64,000 nucleotides of DNA from the NCBI GenBank assembly GCA_029262415.1, contig JAJCZL010000012.1:17358-81357 (forward strand), in the 5' to 3' direction. Below are positions 7,751-17,342 of this stretch, in pieces; position 1 is the first letter of the stretch, and the number at the start of each line of letters is the position of its first letter. The position numbers and the translations under genes are program-made. Source of the DNA: Deltaproteobacteria bacterium. Its GTDB lineage: Bacteria; Desulfobacterota; Binatia; UBA1149; JAJCZL01. Under the pieces are notes generated by a model. It worked only from the letters and a program-made list of their open reading frames with translations. It was not told the origin of the DNA and ran no database searches.

Positions 7751-9625
7751 ATGTACGAGCGCTTCTTTGGCTTTCGTGAGCTGCCATTCCGGCTCACACC
7801 GGACCCGAACTACCTCTTTCTGAGCCGAAAGCATGGGGAGGCTTTCGCTCATCTTCTTTACGCCGTTCGCGAGGGCAGCGGGTTCGTCGCAGTCACCGGC
7901 GAAATCGGCGCCGGCAAGACGACACTCGTTCGCACACTCCTCAAAGAGCTCCGCGACACTAAAGAAAACGTTGCAGCCGCCTACATCTTCAATCCAGTCT
8001 ATTCGCCGGTCGAGTTGCTGCAGAGCATCAACGCTGAGCTGGGTCTGCCCTCACGTAGCGGTAGCAAGAAGGAGCTGACCGAGAACCTCAACGCGTTTCT
8101 GCTCGCGCAGAAGGCCGACGGGGGGCGTACGGTGGTGATAGTCGATGAGGCCCAGAACCTCGACCCGATGATCCTCGAAGAATTGCGCCTGCTCTCCAAC
8201 CTCGAAACGGAAACCGAAAAGCTCCTGCATATCGTGCTGATCGGCCAACCCGAGTTGCGTGATCTGCTCGAACGTCCCGAGCTTCTTCAACTCGCGCAGC
8301 GCATAACGGTACGCTGGCACCTGAGTTCGCTCGACCGCGTGGAGACCGCCGAGTATGTGCGCCACCGGTTGCGGGTTGCCGGCGGACCCAACGTGGCAGG
8401 GATCTTCGATCAGCGTGCGTTGAACCTTCTTTACGAACACTCGGGGGGCGTACCGCGCCTGATTAACATCCTCGCGCACCGCGCGCTGCTGGTTGCCTAC
8501 ACCAAAGGCCTCCACGATGCCGGGGCCTCCGAGGTCGCGGTAGCCGCCGCAGAACTGGAAGAGGGGCGTTACCCGATTGCGAGCGTTGGGCGCAATTGGG
8601 CCTATCGCGTCGCAGCCGGTATCGCCGTGGCGTTGTCGGCAGCGGCGGTTGCGCTGCTTTTGCTGGCACCGCTGGGCGGAGGCGGTGAGGAGCCCCCCGA
8701 AGATTCCGCCTCTCGCCGGACCACTGGGGCGGCCGTCGGCGGTCGTGTCGAAGAGGCACCGCCCCCGGCCGCCGAACCACGCGCCGCCGCGCCGCGCGCC
8801 GCCGATACCGCCGCAAACACACCGACCGTGGTCCAATCTGCGGCGAACACCCCGCCCGCCGGCAAGCCCGCGGTGCGTCCCGCGCCACCGCATGGTTCGA
8901 AAGCCGACACCGGCCAGGATCGTAAGGCGCAACGGGCGGATGCCAAGCGCGGCAAGGCGGTCGAGCGCTTGAGCCGCAAGCTCGAAAAGTCCGACGTGTT
9001 CCAAGGCGCCACCGATGCAGTGACGCGGTTGTTCGAGCTGTGGGGTCGCGATCCGCTTTCTGCGACTGAGGCCGCGTCGGGCTCTTTAGACCTCGAAGCG
9101 ATAGCTAAATTACGTGGCCTTAACTACCTGGCCGGTGAGATGTCGTCTGAGTTGATCGCGGCAATCGACCTACCGGCTGTATTGGAGGTCGTTTTACCTG
9201 GTGAGGAGACGCCGCGCTACGTTTTGCTGACAAGCCTCGGCGCCGATGCCGCTACCGTCCAACTTGACGAAGCCGTCGAAGTCCCTCGCGAAGTCCTTGA
9301 AAACATCTGGAACCGACGCGCCCACATCCTTTGGAAGGACCACGAGCGTTTCCGCCGCAGTATGGGACCCGGCAGCGGCGGACCAGCGGTGCTGCGGCTG
9401 CAGGCGCTCTTGCGTGAGGCCGGTGTCTACGAAGGCATTGTGAACGGTATATATGGCGACGACTCCGAGCAAGCTGTGAGAAACTTTCAGGAGCGCAACA
9501 GCCTCCTCGCCGACGGTATCGCCGGGCCGATTACGCAGATCATGCTTTATAACGGATTTGAACGGTTCAATCGGCCGGTACTCATCGGTAAAGCGGGGAA
9601 GAGCGCCGCTGGTAAAGCCTCGTGA
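7751..9625 (+). CDS. ExeA/GspA-type AAA ATPase with transmembrane helix and peptidoglycan-binding domain
   Basis: 624 residues. The opening MYERFFGFRELPFRLTPDP is the hallmark of ExeA-type ATPases. Walker A is GEIGAGKTT (residues 50-58), Walker B VVIVDEAQNL (about 128-137), and the helix-rich lid ends near residue 270. A transmembrane segment lies near 285-307, followed by an Ala/Pro-rich linker. The C-terminus (about 545-605) is a peptidoglycan-binding domain with LRLQALLREAGVYEGIVNG and FQERNSLLADGIAGP. In Aeromonas, ExeA with ExeB helps place the type II secretin in the cell wall; the same role is inferred here. The stop overlaps the next start as GTGA. Confidence 0.92.
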   Translation: MYERFFGFRELPFRLTPDPNYLFLSRKHGEAFAHLLYAVREGSGFVAVTGEIGAGKTTLVRTLLKELRDTKENVAAAYIFNPVYSPVELLQSINAELGLPSRSGSKKELTENLNAFLLAQKADGGRTVVIVDEAQNLDPMILEELRLLSNLETETEKLLHIVLIGQPELRDLLERPELLQLAQRITVRWHLSSLDRVETAEYVRHRLRVAGGPNVAGIFDQRALNLLYEHSGGVPRLINILAHRALLVAYTKGLHDAGASEVAVAAAELEEGRYPIASVGRNWAYRVAAGIAVALSAAAVALLLLAPLGGGGEEPPEDSASRRTTGAAVGGRVEEAPPPAAEPRAAAPRAADTAANTPTVVQSAANTPPAGKPAVRPAPPHGSKADTGQDRKAQRADAKRGKAVERLSRKLEKSDVFQGATDAVTRLFELWGRDPLSATEAASGSLDLEAIAKLRGLNYLAGEMSSELIAAIDLPAVLEVVLPGEETPRYVLLTSLGADAATVQLDEAVEVPREVLENIWNRRAHILWKDHERFRRSMGPGSGGPAVLRLQALLREAGVYEGIVNGIYGDDSEQAVRNFQERNSLLADGIAGPITQIMLYNGFERFNRPVLIGKAGKSAAGKAS

Positions 9626-11259
9626 GTACGATCCTAGAAGCCTTACGCAAGCTGCAACAAGACGGCGAGCGTGCACACAAAAACAAGACTTATGAATCCC
9701 GATCGCCTGACTCATCGCAGCCTGCGCCCCATTCTGCGGGAGCGTCGGGCCAGGGCGATGAGCCTCCGGCTGACCACGGCGAGGAACCTGCCGACGCTGG
9801 GAGTTTGCCGGATGACGGGTCGCGCGGCGGCGCAGATCTCCCCGAGCTGATCGACAAGATCGAGCGGATGCTCGGCAAGAACCGGGAGCGACCGCAGGTA
9901 CCCGGCAGCGCTGCGGATATCAGCGCAAAGGTCACACCTCCCAACGAGGTGGTTGCCCCGCCCGAGGTGACGGAGCCGGTTGCGCAAGCCCAGCAACGAG
10001 CTACGGCAACGCCCGCGTCAACCGAGCCGGAGAGTGAAGAGGATCTACAACGTTCGGATTCGCGGGCGCGCGGTTTGCGTCAAGATTGGCTGGGTCTGCT
10101 CGATCGCGAGCCTGACCCGGCGATCTCCGAGCCGACCAGCGAGAGCGATGAAGCCGAGGCGCAGTTCACGCCGATTGAAGATCCCGAGACGCTCGAGGCG
10201 TTTATGAAACTGCCGGCTGCGGACGTCACCGCAGCGTCGCCCGACACCTCTTTGCGTCCCACCCAAGCGGCGCCGGCGATGGGCGGCAATTGGCGCGATC
10301 ATCAAGCCGAGCCTTTCAGCGGAGCCGCCGCCCCGTATCCGTCGGACGCTCCAAGCACGGCCGGCGGCCATACGTTGGGAACCACTGAGGCGCGACTGCT
10401 TGAGAGCTTCGAGGGGGCTTCCGGAGCGAGCGAAGACGAGGAGCCGAGCATCTATATTGATGCCGGCGACGCAGGCGTGGTGTTGCCCAGCCGACTGCGC
10501 ACCATCGCAACCGCGACGGCCGCACTTGCAGTCGGTCTGTTCGCGGGGTTCCTTGTGGTCAAAGCCATGATCGGAGGTTCCGACGGCGCCGATGATCAAA
10601 TCGCAACGCTGCCTTCCCTCGAACAGCGCGCAGCGGTCCGCGCGGCGGCGGAAGTCAAGAGTGCAGCGACGACCATGGACGCTGACGCGGGAGCGGGTTC
10701 CGGTGGCGCAAAGGGTGTCGCGCGTGCAAAGGAAAAAAAGAAACAGGGCAAGGGAAAAAAGGCGCAGGTAAAACCGCTTGCTAAGAAGGCTAAAGCGCGG
10801 CCCGTCGTAAAAGCCGCCGACAGCGTTGCCCCGCTGCGCGCAGCCGCTGCGCCGACCGATCAAGGGCCGACGCCGGCGAGCAGACCGGCAACCGCGAAAC
10901 CGGCACCGCCGGCTAAACCCGGTGTCGCGGTTGCTTCGGCAACACCTGTTGCGGTCGCTAGCGCCAAGCCGATACCCCCGCCGGTGCCCGGTCCCGCGCT
11001 GCTGCCCGACCCCGAGCCGCAAGTCTCACTGACGATACCGCCGGGTGCACCGCACGTTGATCTGGTTTTCGTCCAGTGGGCACGACAATCTACCAAGCGA
11101 CTCGTGTCGCTGCGCAACTTGAAAGGAACCCTGCTGGTGCTGCGCGAGGGGGACTATGCCGATGCCGCACAAGGCATGAAAGTTTCCAGCATCGGGCGCG
11201 AATGGGTCGATTTCGAGTGGCAGTCGAATCGCTTCCGTATCTTGATGAACGATTTCTAG
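9622..11259 (+). CDS. GspB-type partner of the ExeA ATPase
   Basis: 545 residues from a GTG overlapping the previous stop by 4 bp. It begins MSTILEALRKLQQDGERAHK, matching the N-terminus of GspB/ExeB proteins. A long acidic, Pro/Ala-rich region follows to about residue 290. One transmembrane helix (ATATAALAVGLFAGFLVV) lies near 293-313, then a Lys/Ala/Pro-rich periplasmic linker. The last 70 residues form a GspB C-terminal domain (REGDYADAAQGMKVSSI). It should form an inner-membrane complex with ExeA that supports secretin assembly. It is much longer than typical GspB because of the low-complexity spacers. Confidence 0.85.
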   Translation: MSTILEALRKLQQDGERAHKNKTYESRSPDSSQPAPHSAGASGQGDEPPADHGEEPADAGSLPDDGSRGGADLPELIDKIERMLGKNRERPQVPGSAADISAKVTPPNEVVAPPEVTEPVAQAQQRATATPASTEPESEEDLQRSDSRARGLRQDWLGLLDREPDPAISEPTSESDEAEAQFTPIEDPETLEAFMKLPAADVTAASPDTSLRPTQAAPAMGGNWRDHQAEPFSGAAAPYPSDAPSTAGGHTLGTTEARLLESFEGASGASEDEEPSIYIDAGDAGVVLPSRLRTIATATAALAVGLFAGFLVVKAMIGGSDGADDQIATLPSLEQRAAVRAAAEVKSAATTMDADAGAGSGGAKGVARAKEKKKQGKGKKAQVKPLAKKAKARPVVKAADSVAPLRAAAAPTDQGPTPASRPATAKPAPPAKPGVAVASATPVAVASAKPIPPPVPGPALLPDPEPQVSLTIPPGAPHVDLVFVQWARQSTKRLVSLRNLKGTLLVLREGDYADAAQGMKVSSIGREWVDFEWQSNRFRILMNDF

Positions 11260-11277
11260 GCCGTCGATGGCGACGGC
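11260..11277. terminator. Hairpin between convergent genes
   Basis: A 7-bp perfect stem GCCGTCG/CGACGGC with loop ATGG lies just after the gspB-type stop and 10 bp before the sulfatase stop. There is no T-run on either side, so it would be at best a weak or Rho-assisted bidirectional terminator. Confidence 0.4.
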
Positions 11278-11286
11278 GGAACCCCT

Positions 11287-12966
11287 TCAGTTCAGATAGC
11301 CGAGCGCTTCGAGCCGTTTCTGAGTCTTCTGGTCGATGGTCTTCGCCAGCGGCGTGGGAACGTGACGCAGCCGCACCATCTCCTTTTCCCAGGTCGTGAG
11401 CCGTCGGCGCAGCTGGGCGAAGGCTTGCGCTGATTGTGCACCGCCGGAGTTCGTGTCGACCAGTAGGTTGTGTTCTTCGCGTGGGTCGGCGGCGAGGTCG
11501 TAGCCTTCCCATATCGGCCCGTCCGGATGCGGGATCTTGATCAATTTTCGCGTGCGAGTGCGCGCCATAGTCCAGCGTCCGTGTAGTCCGTCGATAAAGA
11601 TCCTCGGGTTCGCCGAGTAGCGGCGACGCGCGGGGGCCGCGGCCGCGAATATCGTACGCTCAGTGCTGCCCTTCGAGACAAATCTTGGTAACGCTCTTCC
11701 GTCAAATTCTTCGCGGCAATTGAGGCGTTGCCACGCGCACAACGTAGGCGCGATGTCCATCGGCGTGACCTCGGTGGCGATGCGCGCGGGTTCGATATCC
11801 GGGTGACGCACCATGAGGGGGACACGAACGAGTTCGTCGTAAAGCGTGAAGTCGTGCGCGAAGTAAAGACCGTGATCTCCGAGCGCTTCGCCGTGGTCGG
11901 AGACAACGATCACCGTTGTCTTGTCTTCGAGACCGCGCTCGCGAAGTCCGTTCAGCAAGCGTCCGATCTCGGTGTCGACCTTGCGGATCTCGCCGTCGTA
12001 CAGCGCGCGCGTAGCTTCGACCGCCTCGTGGTCGTGGTCTTGCGCGAAGAAGATCACCTGTGGCGATACTCGGCCCTTGCGGAAGGTCTCGACGATTGAA
12101 CTCTTGCCGGTCGGGTTTCCGAACAACGCGGAGAGCTCTTTCGGCGGCTGGTACGGCATATGTGCGTCGATGTAGTGGACCCACAGAAACGACGGCCCGT
12201 CCTTGAAGGTATCCATTCGCTCTAGCGCGCGGGTTGTTACCGTGTTTGCGTTCAGTTTGGCACGCTTGGGCTTCCCCTCGTTGGAGCGTGTTATGTACTC
12301 GTCGAAACCGCGGTTAAAGCGCATCGCTGTGGCAGCAAGCCATGCGTTAGAGACCACCGCCGAGGTCGAGTAGCCGTTTGTCTTGAAGCGCTCCGCGAGC
12401 GTGGGCACCGGGCAGTCCAAAATGAACTCGCGTTCATGGTTTACGACGCCGGTCTTGTCAGGGTAGCGTCCGGTCAACATCGCGGCCATTGCGGGCATCG
12501 TGAACGGTGCAGGCGAGACTGCCTGTTCGAAGACAAGCGACTGCTCCGCAAAAGCGTCCAAGACCGGGCTCGTCGGTTTGCCGTAACCGTAGGTGCCGAG
12601 CCGGTCGGCCCTGAGCGTGTCCACGACGATGAGCAGCACGTGGTCGGTGGGGTCGGGCGGCGGCGGTGCGCCGGAGCAGCCGCCCGAACATGCGACCGCA
12701 GCCCAGAAGGCCCAGCCAGCGGCAAGGCCGATCGCAACAAGCCGCGGACTGTGAACTACGGAGTGGGCAGCCTTGGATAGGCACTCCCGCGTCAGTTGCC
12801 GACCCGGCCTTGGGGGACCCCCCGAGCGTCGGACCCGGTTCGCACATCTCCAACCTCGAATCAAGCCTCTTTCTCGACTCTCTTGCACTCGCTTATGACT
12901 AGGTAAGTAGATAATCTTAATAGTGTTTCGTGCCCCGTGCCGAGGCTGGGCCGTAATTTTCACCAT
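11287..12966 (-). CDS. Sulfatase-fold hydrolase with a threonine in the nucleophile position
   Basis: The frame gives up to 559 residues. The core begins HVLLIVVDTLRADRLGTYGY, with the two metal-binding aspartates of the alkaline phosphatase superfamily. VVSDHGEALGDHG supplies the second metal site. The usual sulfatase motif C/S-x-P-x-R is replaced by T156-M-P-A-M in PFTMPAMAAMLTG, so formylglycine cannot form; phosphatase or phosphotransferase chemistry is more likely than sulfate hydrolysis. A hydrophobic helix at about 75-93, ending near a Cys, suggests membrane anchoring. The start is uncertain: the first 70 residues look unnatural, and GTG 12888 or TTG 12864 are alternatives. Confidence 0.83.
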   Translation of the reverse strand: MVKITAQPRHGARNTIKIIYLPSHKRVQESRERGLIRGWRCANRVRRSGGPPRPGRQLTRECLSKAAHSVVHSPRLVAIGLAAGWAFWAAVACSGGCSGAPPPPDPTDHVLLIVVDTLRADRLGTYGYGKPTSPVLDAFAEQSLVFEQAVSPAPFTMPAMAAMLTGRYPDKTGVVNHEREFILDCPVPTLAERFKTNGYSTSAVVSNAWLAATAMRFNRGFDEYITRSNEGKPKRAKLNANTVTTRALERMDTFKDGPSFLWVHYIDAHMPYQPPKELSALFGNPTGKSSIVETFRKGRVSPQVIFFAQDHDHEAVEATRALYDGEIRKVDTEIGRLLNGLRERGLEDKTTVIVVSDHGEALGDHGLYFAHDFTLYDELVRVPLMVRHPDIEPARIATEVTPMDIAPTLCAWQRLNCREEFDGRALPRFVSKGSTERTIFAAAAPARRRYSANPRIFIDGLHGRWTMARTRTRKLIKIPHPDGPIWEGYDLAADPREEHNLLVDTNSGGAQSAQAFAQLRRRLTTWEKEMVRLRHVPTPLAKTIDQKTQKRLEALGYLN

Positions 12967-12976
12967 TTACAGTTTC

Positions 12977-13005
12977 TTGACTAGTATTTCGGGGCTACGT
13001 AGCGT
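12977..13005 (+). promoter_or_regulatory. Candidate sigma70-type promoter upstream of rpoD
   Basis: TTGACT at 12977 and TAGCGT at 13000 are separated by 17 bases, on the strand of rpoD and about 175 bases before its start. The -35 box matches five of six consensus bases, the -10 box only three. The call rests on spacing and position. Confidence 0.35.
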
Positions 13006-13177
13006 GACTGGACAATCTCTTACCCTGGGCAGGCCGACAGGTGCGCGTCAAGTGACCGATTTTCAAGGCCAATTTGACGCTCTAGAGCTAGCCCGAGTGC
13101 TGCGGTGTGGCAAGTGGGTGGGGTCTTAAGAGAAAGCTTACGGTTGGCGATATGCGAGCCGGAGCGAAGGTAAACCA

Positions 13178-15109
13178 ATGCGGAAGCAATCGAGCGGCGA
13201 AAAGAAAATCAGCGCGAGTGTCGCTCAGTTGATCGAGATTGGAAAGGAGCGCGGCTTCGTTACCTACGAAGACGTTAACAAGGTCTTTCCTCAAGACGAC
13301 GTCGGTCCCGACGATCTGAAGGCCGCATTCAATATTCTGACCGAGAATGACATCGACGTTGTCGAGGGCTTTGCTGCCGCTGATGCGGAAACCGCGGGCC
13401 CATTATCGACGGACGATGACGACAAAACCGCCGACGTCGATTCCGAAGCGCTGTTTTCCGATGACGACGATGACGACTGGAACCTCGGCGATGAGGAAGA
13501 AGAGGCCGACACTCCGGTGCGCCGCAAGCCGTCGGCAACTGCCGGTCCTTCGGCCGCGTTGTCGCCGGCTGTAGCCAAGCCTGCCGCCAACGAGCGGGAT
13601 TACAACACCGACAGCACAGATCCCGTCCGCATGTACCTGCAGGAGATGGGCAGCGTACCGCTGTTGTCGCGCGAACAGGAAGTCACGATCGCGAAAGAGA
13701 TCGAGAGCGGCATCCATGAGGTTCGCGACTGTGTTTACGGACTACCTCTGACGCCCCGTTATGTTATCGGTCTGGCCGATCGCCTGCGTACCGGTGAGAT
13801 CGAGCCGCGCGAGTTGTTCGGCGAGGACAGCGAAGAAGAAAAATCCTCACCCGAGCGGGACGAGAAACGGATCAAGGCATTTCTTAAGGAGGTGGGCGTG
13901 CTCAGGCGCGTCGTGCGCGCCTACGAAGCGAGTATCCCGACACGTTTCGCGCCGCTTCCGGAGAAGAAGGCGCAGCGCAAGCCTACCGCGCGCGAGACCA
14001 GGTTCATCGCGGCCCGTGAGAAAGTTTGTCAGCAGTTGATCGCGATGAATCTCGGCGAAAAGCATGTCGCCGCTATTGTCTCTAAGCTGAAAGAGGGGCA
14101 AGCGCTCGCCAAGAGGCACGAACGCGTCATCAAGCGTGCCGAACGCCGCACGCGGCGCGACTCGAAGCAGATTCTCGAGCTCGCTCGACAGATCTCCACA
14201 GGCACCCCCAACGCCAAGCGCAAAGCGGCCGGCAACCTCCGTATGAGCGCCGAGGCGGCCGGCCGTCTTGCAGCCAACATTCGTGAGGCTCGACGGTCCC
14301 TCAAGGAGATTGAGAACGAGGTCGGTCTTAGCGCCGGTGATCTGGATTGGGGGATCAAGACGATCCGCAGCGGCGAAGACCGCGCGATGCGCGGCAAGAA
14401 GGCGCTCATCGAAGCCAATCTGCGTTTGGTCGTCTCGATTGCCAAGCGTTACACGAACCGCGGGCTCGGGTTCTTGGATTTGATCCAGGAAGGCAACATT
14501 GGGTTGATGCGGGCTGTAGACAAGTTCGAGTACCAGCGCGGCTACAAGTTCTCGACTTATGCGACTTGGTGGATCAGACAGTCCGTGAGCCGCGCGATCG
14601 CCGACCAGGCGCGAACGATCCGAATCCCGGTGCACATGATCGAAACGATCAACAAGGTGTTGCGGACCTCGCGGTACCTCGTGCAACAGCTGGGTCGCGA
14701 ACCTTCTCCCGAAGAAATTTCCGAGCAGATGGAGATGCCGACCGACAAGATTCGCAAGGTTCTCAAGATCGTCAAGGAACCGGTTTCACTGGAAACACCG
14801 ATTGGCGACGACGAGGAGAGCTCGCTTGGCGATTTTGTCGAAGATCGGCAGTCTGTCTCGCCATCCGAGGCGGCGGTCGCGCTCAGTCTCGAAGAGCAAA
14901 CCCGCAAAGTGCTTGCAACACTTACGCCGCGCGAAGAGCAAATTCTACGTATGCGATTCGGCATTGGAGAGCGCACCGATTACACGCTTGAAGAGGTTGG
15001 GCAAAAGTTCTCGGTGACACGCGAACGCATTCGGCAGATTGAGGCCAAAGCCCTTCGCAAGTTGCGCAACCCGCAGCGCGCCCGCACGCTCGAAACCTTC
15101 GGCGGTTGA
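13178..15109 (+). CDS. rpoD: Primary RNA polymerase sigma factor (sigma-70)
   Basis: 643 residues with the full primary-sigma layout. Region 1.1 is at the N-terminus ([21 protein letters not shown]), then an acidic Asp/Glu-rich linker. Region 1.2 is [21 protein letters not shown], followed by a large non-conserved insertion. Region 2 runs from [20 protein letters not shown] through [20 protein letters not shown]. Region 3 has [20 protein letters not shown], and region 4 ends in [20 protein letters not shown]. It directs polymerase to housekeeping promoters. A purine-rich GGAGCGAAGG precedes the ATG. The next gene starts inside its stop codon (TTGA), so the two are probably co-transcribed. Confidence 0.98.
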   Translation: MRKQSSGEKKISASVAQLIEIGKERGFVTYEDVNKVFPQDDVGPDDLKAAFNILTENDIDVVEGFAAADAETAGPLSTDDDDKTADVDSEALFSDDDDDDWNLGDEEEEADTPVRRKPSATAGPSAALSPAVAKPAANERDYNTDSTDPVRMYLQEMGSVPLLSREQEVTIAKEIESGIHEVRDCVYGLPLTPRYVIGLADRLRTGEIEPRELFGEDSEEEKSSPERDEKRIKAFLKEVGVLRRVVRAYEASIPTRFAPLPEKKAQRKPTARETRFIAAREKVCQQLIAMNLGEKHVAAIVSKLKEGQALAKRHERVIKRAERRTRRDSKQILELARQISTGTPNAKRKAAGNLRMSAEAAGRLAANIREARRSLKEIENEVGLSAGDLDWGIKTIRSGEDRAMRGKKALIEANLRLVVSIAKRYTNRGLGFLDLIQEGNIGLMRAVDKFEYQRGYKFSTYATWWIRQSVSRAIADQARTIRIPVHMIETINKVLRTSRYLVQQLGREPSPEEISEQMEMPTDKIRKVLKIVKEPVSLETPIGDDEESSLGDFVEDRQSVSPSEAAVALSLEEQTRKVLATLTPREEQILRMRFGIGERTDYTLEEVGQKFSVTRERIRQIEAKALRKLRNPQRARTLETFGG

Positions 15110-16209
15110 GTTCCGGGGTGCCCGGGGTTACTGCGCCGCACGCTGCGCCGCCTGCGACCGCATCGGGTTCGAAGTTCGCGTCTCGTATGCGCCGTGGCGC
15201 GCTAGCTGGGGGCGGACTGTTGGTCGCCGTGTACGCGGTGATGATGATGCTTGCCGGCGGCGGCAACCTCGCAGCGCAGTTCGCTAATCTCAACCCGCGT
15301 TTCCTGTTTGTCCCTCTCCTGTTTACGTTGTTCAGCTACATTACGATGTCGCTTTCCTACGAGGGAATCGCGCGGGCGGCGGGAAGTCCAGTGCGGTTCC
15401 GCGATATGCTGCGCATAACATTGGTGGCGAATACCGCGAACTACGTGTTGCCCACAGGTGGTCTCTCCGGATTCGCACTGCGTCTGCTGATGTTTACCAA
15501 AAAGGGGATTGGGACCGGTCGGGCGGTGCTGATCTCGTTTACGCAAACGCTGCTGACCAACGTGACTTTGATGATTTTCATAGTCTACGGCTTCGTGCAT
15601 TTGATGCTCACCCAGGCAATGACGACGGGGAGCCTGATCGCCGCGGGTTCTGTTATCGTTGCGCTGAGTGTGTTTCTCGGCGCGGCGTTTTCCATGGTGT
15701 ACGCCCGCGATCGGCGCGTGAAGGTCCTCGCGATGGGGCGTCGGTTCGGCAAGTGGGTGTTGCGCAGGACCGGCCATCACGAGCGACAAGCCGAGCGCAT
15801 GCAGCGCTTTTTCGGTCACATTGACGAAGGTATGGAATTTTTCGCGTCGCAACCTCGCGCGATGATCGCGCCGTTTTTGTGGATTCTGCTCGATTGGGTT
15901 TTGACTGTCGGTGTACTCTATGCGGCGTTCTACAGCGTGGGGCGCGCGGTCGAGTACAATCAGGTAGCCGTCGCCTTTTCGGTCGGCATCGTCCTGACCA
16001 TTATCTCGTTTGTGCCTGCCGGCGCCGGCGTTCTCGAGGGGTCGATGGCGACAACCTTTATGACCATGGGGATTCCCTTTGCGGAATCGGTGCTGCCGAT
16101 CTTCATTTTCCGCGTGTGCTTCTACGTTGTCCCCGCAGTGCTGTCGTTGTTTTTCGCCCGTTCGGCGTTCGCCGAGGCCGCTCCGGCCGACGCCCGAGAA
16201 CTGATCTAG
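15106..16209 (+). CDS. Flippase-like integral membrane protein (LPG synthase TM-region family)
   Basis: 367 residues from a TTG overlapping the rpoD stop; a GTG at 15118 is an equally good start. There are about eight membrane helices. The segment [25 protein letters not shown] and the later [19 protein letters not shown] match the family of AglD/MprF-type membrane domains (UPF0104). Proteins of this family move or use lipid-linked substrates in the inner membrane; the substrate here is unknown. A soluble catalytic domain is absent, so it is not a full lysyl-phosphatidylglycerol synthase. It sits between rpoD and a ROK kinase in the same direction. Confidence 0.82.
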   Translation: MSSGVPGVTAPHAAPPATASGSKFASRMRRGALAGGGLLVAVYAVMMMLAGGGNLAAQFANLNPRFLFVPLLFTLFSYITMSLSYEGIARAAGSPVRFRDMLRITLVANTANYVLPTGGLSGFALRLLMFTKKGIGTGRAVLISFTQTLLTNVTLMIFIVYGFVHLMLTQAMTTGSLIAAGSVIVALSVFLGAAFSMVYARDRRVKVLAMGRRFGKWVLRRTGHHERQAERMQRFFGHIDEGMEFFASQPRAMIAPFLWILLDWVLTVGVLYAAFYSVGRAVEYNQVAVAFSVGIVLTIISFVPAGAGVLEGSMATTFMTMGIPFAESVLPIFIFRVCFYVVPAVLSLFFARSAFAEAAPADARELI

Positions 16210-16225
16210 GAAGGCTGGGATTGTT

Positions 16226-17248
16226 TTGAGCGGCACGCGCGAGACTTCTGAATCGAAAAGTAACAGGGCTGTCGGCTTCGACATCGGTGGACAGTCGGTC
16301 AAGGCGGTACTCGTAGACCGGTCTGGCCGGGTGCTCGCCGAGACTTCGCGTCCGACCGGAGTATCGAGCACCGTCGAGTCGCTGATCGCATCACTCGTCA
16401 GTGCTCGTGATGAGCTTTGCGCGGGTGAGCAAGCGGATGCCGTCGTCTGCGGTGTTGGTGTTGCCGGGGTGATGGGCGCCGGCGGCGTCTTGCACGGCAG
16501 CCCGAATCTGCCCGAAATCCAGGACATCGAGATTGGTCGGCTTTGCCAGGGGGCGCTAAGCGCCTTTGGTGTGGGCGTGCCGGTCGACAACGACGCCAAC
16601 TGCGCCGCGCTCGGCGAAGGCTGGAACGGCGCGGCTGCGGGCGAAACCGACTTTCTGATGCTCACGCTCGGCACCGGACTGGGATCGGGGTTGGTCCTGG
16701 GCGGCGGCGTCTACCACGGGGCCACCGGGCATGGCTGCGAGTTCGGTCACGCGGTCGTCATGCACGGCGGCCGAACCTGCGGTTGCGGGAACCGTGGCTG
16801 CCTGGAGGCATACGTCTCGGAAGTCGCTGCGCGCCGGGTGACGGCCGATGCGAGCGAGCCTCTGCGCGATGCGGTTGCGCGACGAAGACGCGCGGGCGAT
16901 GGTGCCGCACAGGCGTTGTTTGCGGTTGCGGAGGGTTGCGACCCCGAAGCCGGCGCCCGCGAAGCCGATGCGCTGGTAACGGAGATGATTTGGGCGCTCG
17001 GAGCCGGCATCGCCTCGGCGGTCAATATCTTCGATGTTGAGGTGATTGTGCTCGGCGGCGGAATTGCCGGCAACATACTTAAGCGCCGCAGCGAACTCGA
17101 AGCCGCGGTCGCAGCATCTTTGTTCGCGCGATCGATCGGGGCGCTACGAATCCGAGCCGCCGAGCACGGCCCGCTCGCCGGAGCGATCGGGGCGGCGCGT
17201 CTGGCGATGCTCAGTGAGACAGCCACCGGTAGCAAGTCAGTGACGTAG
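16226..17248 (+). CDS. ROK-family sugar kinase
   Basis: 340 residues. The phosphate-1 motif is VGFDIGGQSVKAVLVD near residue 16. VPVDNDANCAALGE holds the catalytic aspartate region. LTLGTGLGSGLVLGG is the phosphate-2 motif, and CGCGNRGCLEAY is the ROK zinc-binding signature. IVLGGGIAGN is the adenosine-binding motif. It probably phosphorylates glucose or an amino sugar with ATP in the cytoplasm. ROK repressors carry an N-terminal helix-turn-helix, which is lacking here, so kinase is preferred over regulator. The start is a TTG preceded by AGGAAGG; spacing is loose and another TTG lies 5 bases upstream. Confidence 0.9.
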   Translation: MSGTRETSESKSNRAVGFDIGGQSVKAVLVDRSGRVLAETSRPTGVSSTVESLIASLVSARDELCAGEQADAVVCGVGVAGVMGAGGVLHGSPNLPEIQDIEIGRLCQGALSAFGVGVPVDNDANCAALGEGWNGAAAGETDFLMLTLGTGLGSGLVLGGGVYHGATGHGCEFGHAVVMHGGRTCGCGNRGCLEAYVSEVAARRVTADASEPLRDAVARRRRAGDGAAQALFAVAEGCDPEAGAREADALVTEMIWALGAGIASAVNIFDVEVIVLGGGIAGNILKRRSELEAAVAASLFARSIGALRIRAAEHGPLAGAIGAARLAMLSETATGSKSVT

Positions 17249-17268
17249 GCGCCGGGTTCCGCGTCTCG

Positions 17269-17297
17269 TTGACTCCCTCGACCCGCCTCAGTACGTT
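17269..17297 (+). promoter_or_regulatory. Candidate promoter for proS
   Basis: TTGACT and TACGTT are separated by exactly 17 bases, and the proS GTG lies 45 bases after the second box with GAGGG in front of it. The -10 match is weak (three of six). Confidence 0.4.
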
Positions 17298-17342
17298 CGC
17301 AACAGAACCGGACTCTTAAAGTTCCGATTCGAGGGCGACGCT

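Noticed and set aside
11287-12966. Calling the sulfatase-fold gene an active sulfatase
   Set aside because: The C/S-x-P-x-R motif needed for formylglycine is absent, so only a fold-level call is justified.
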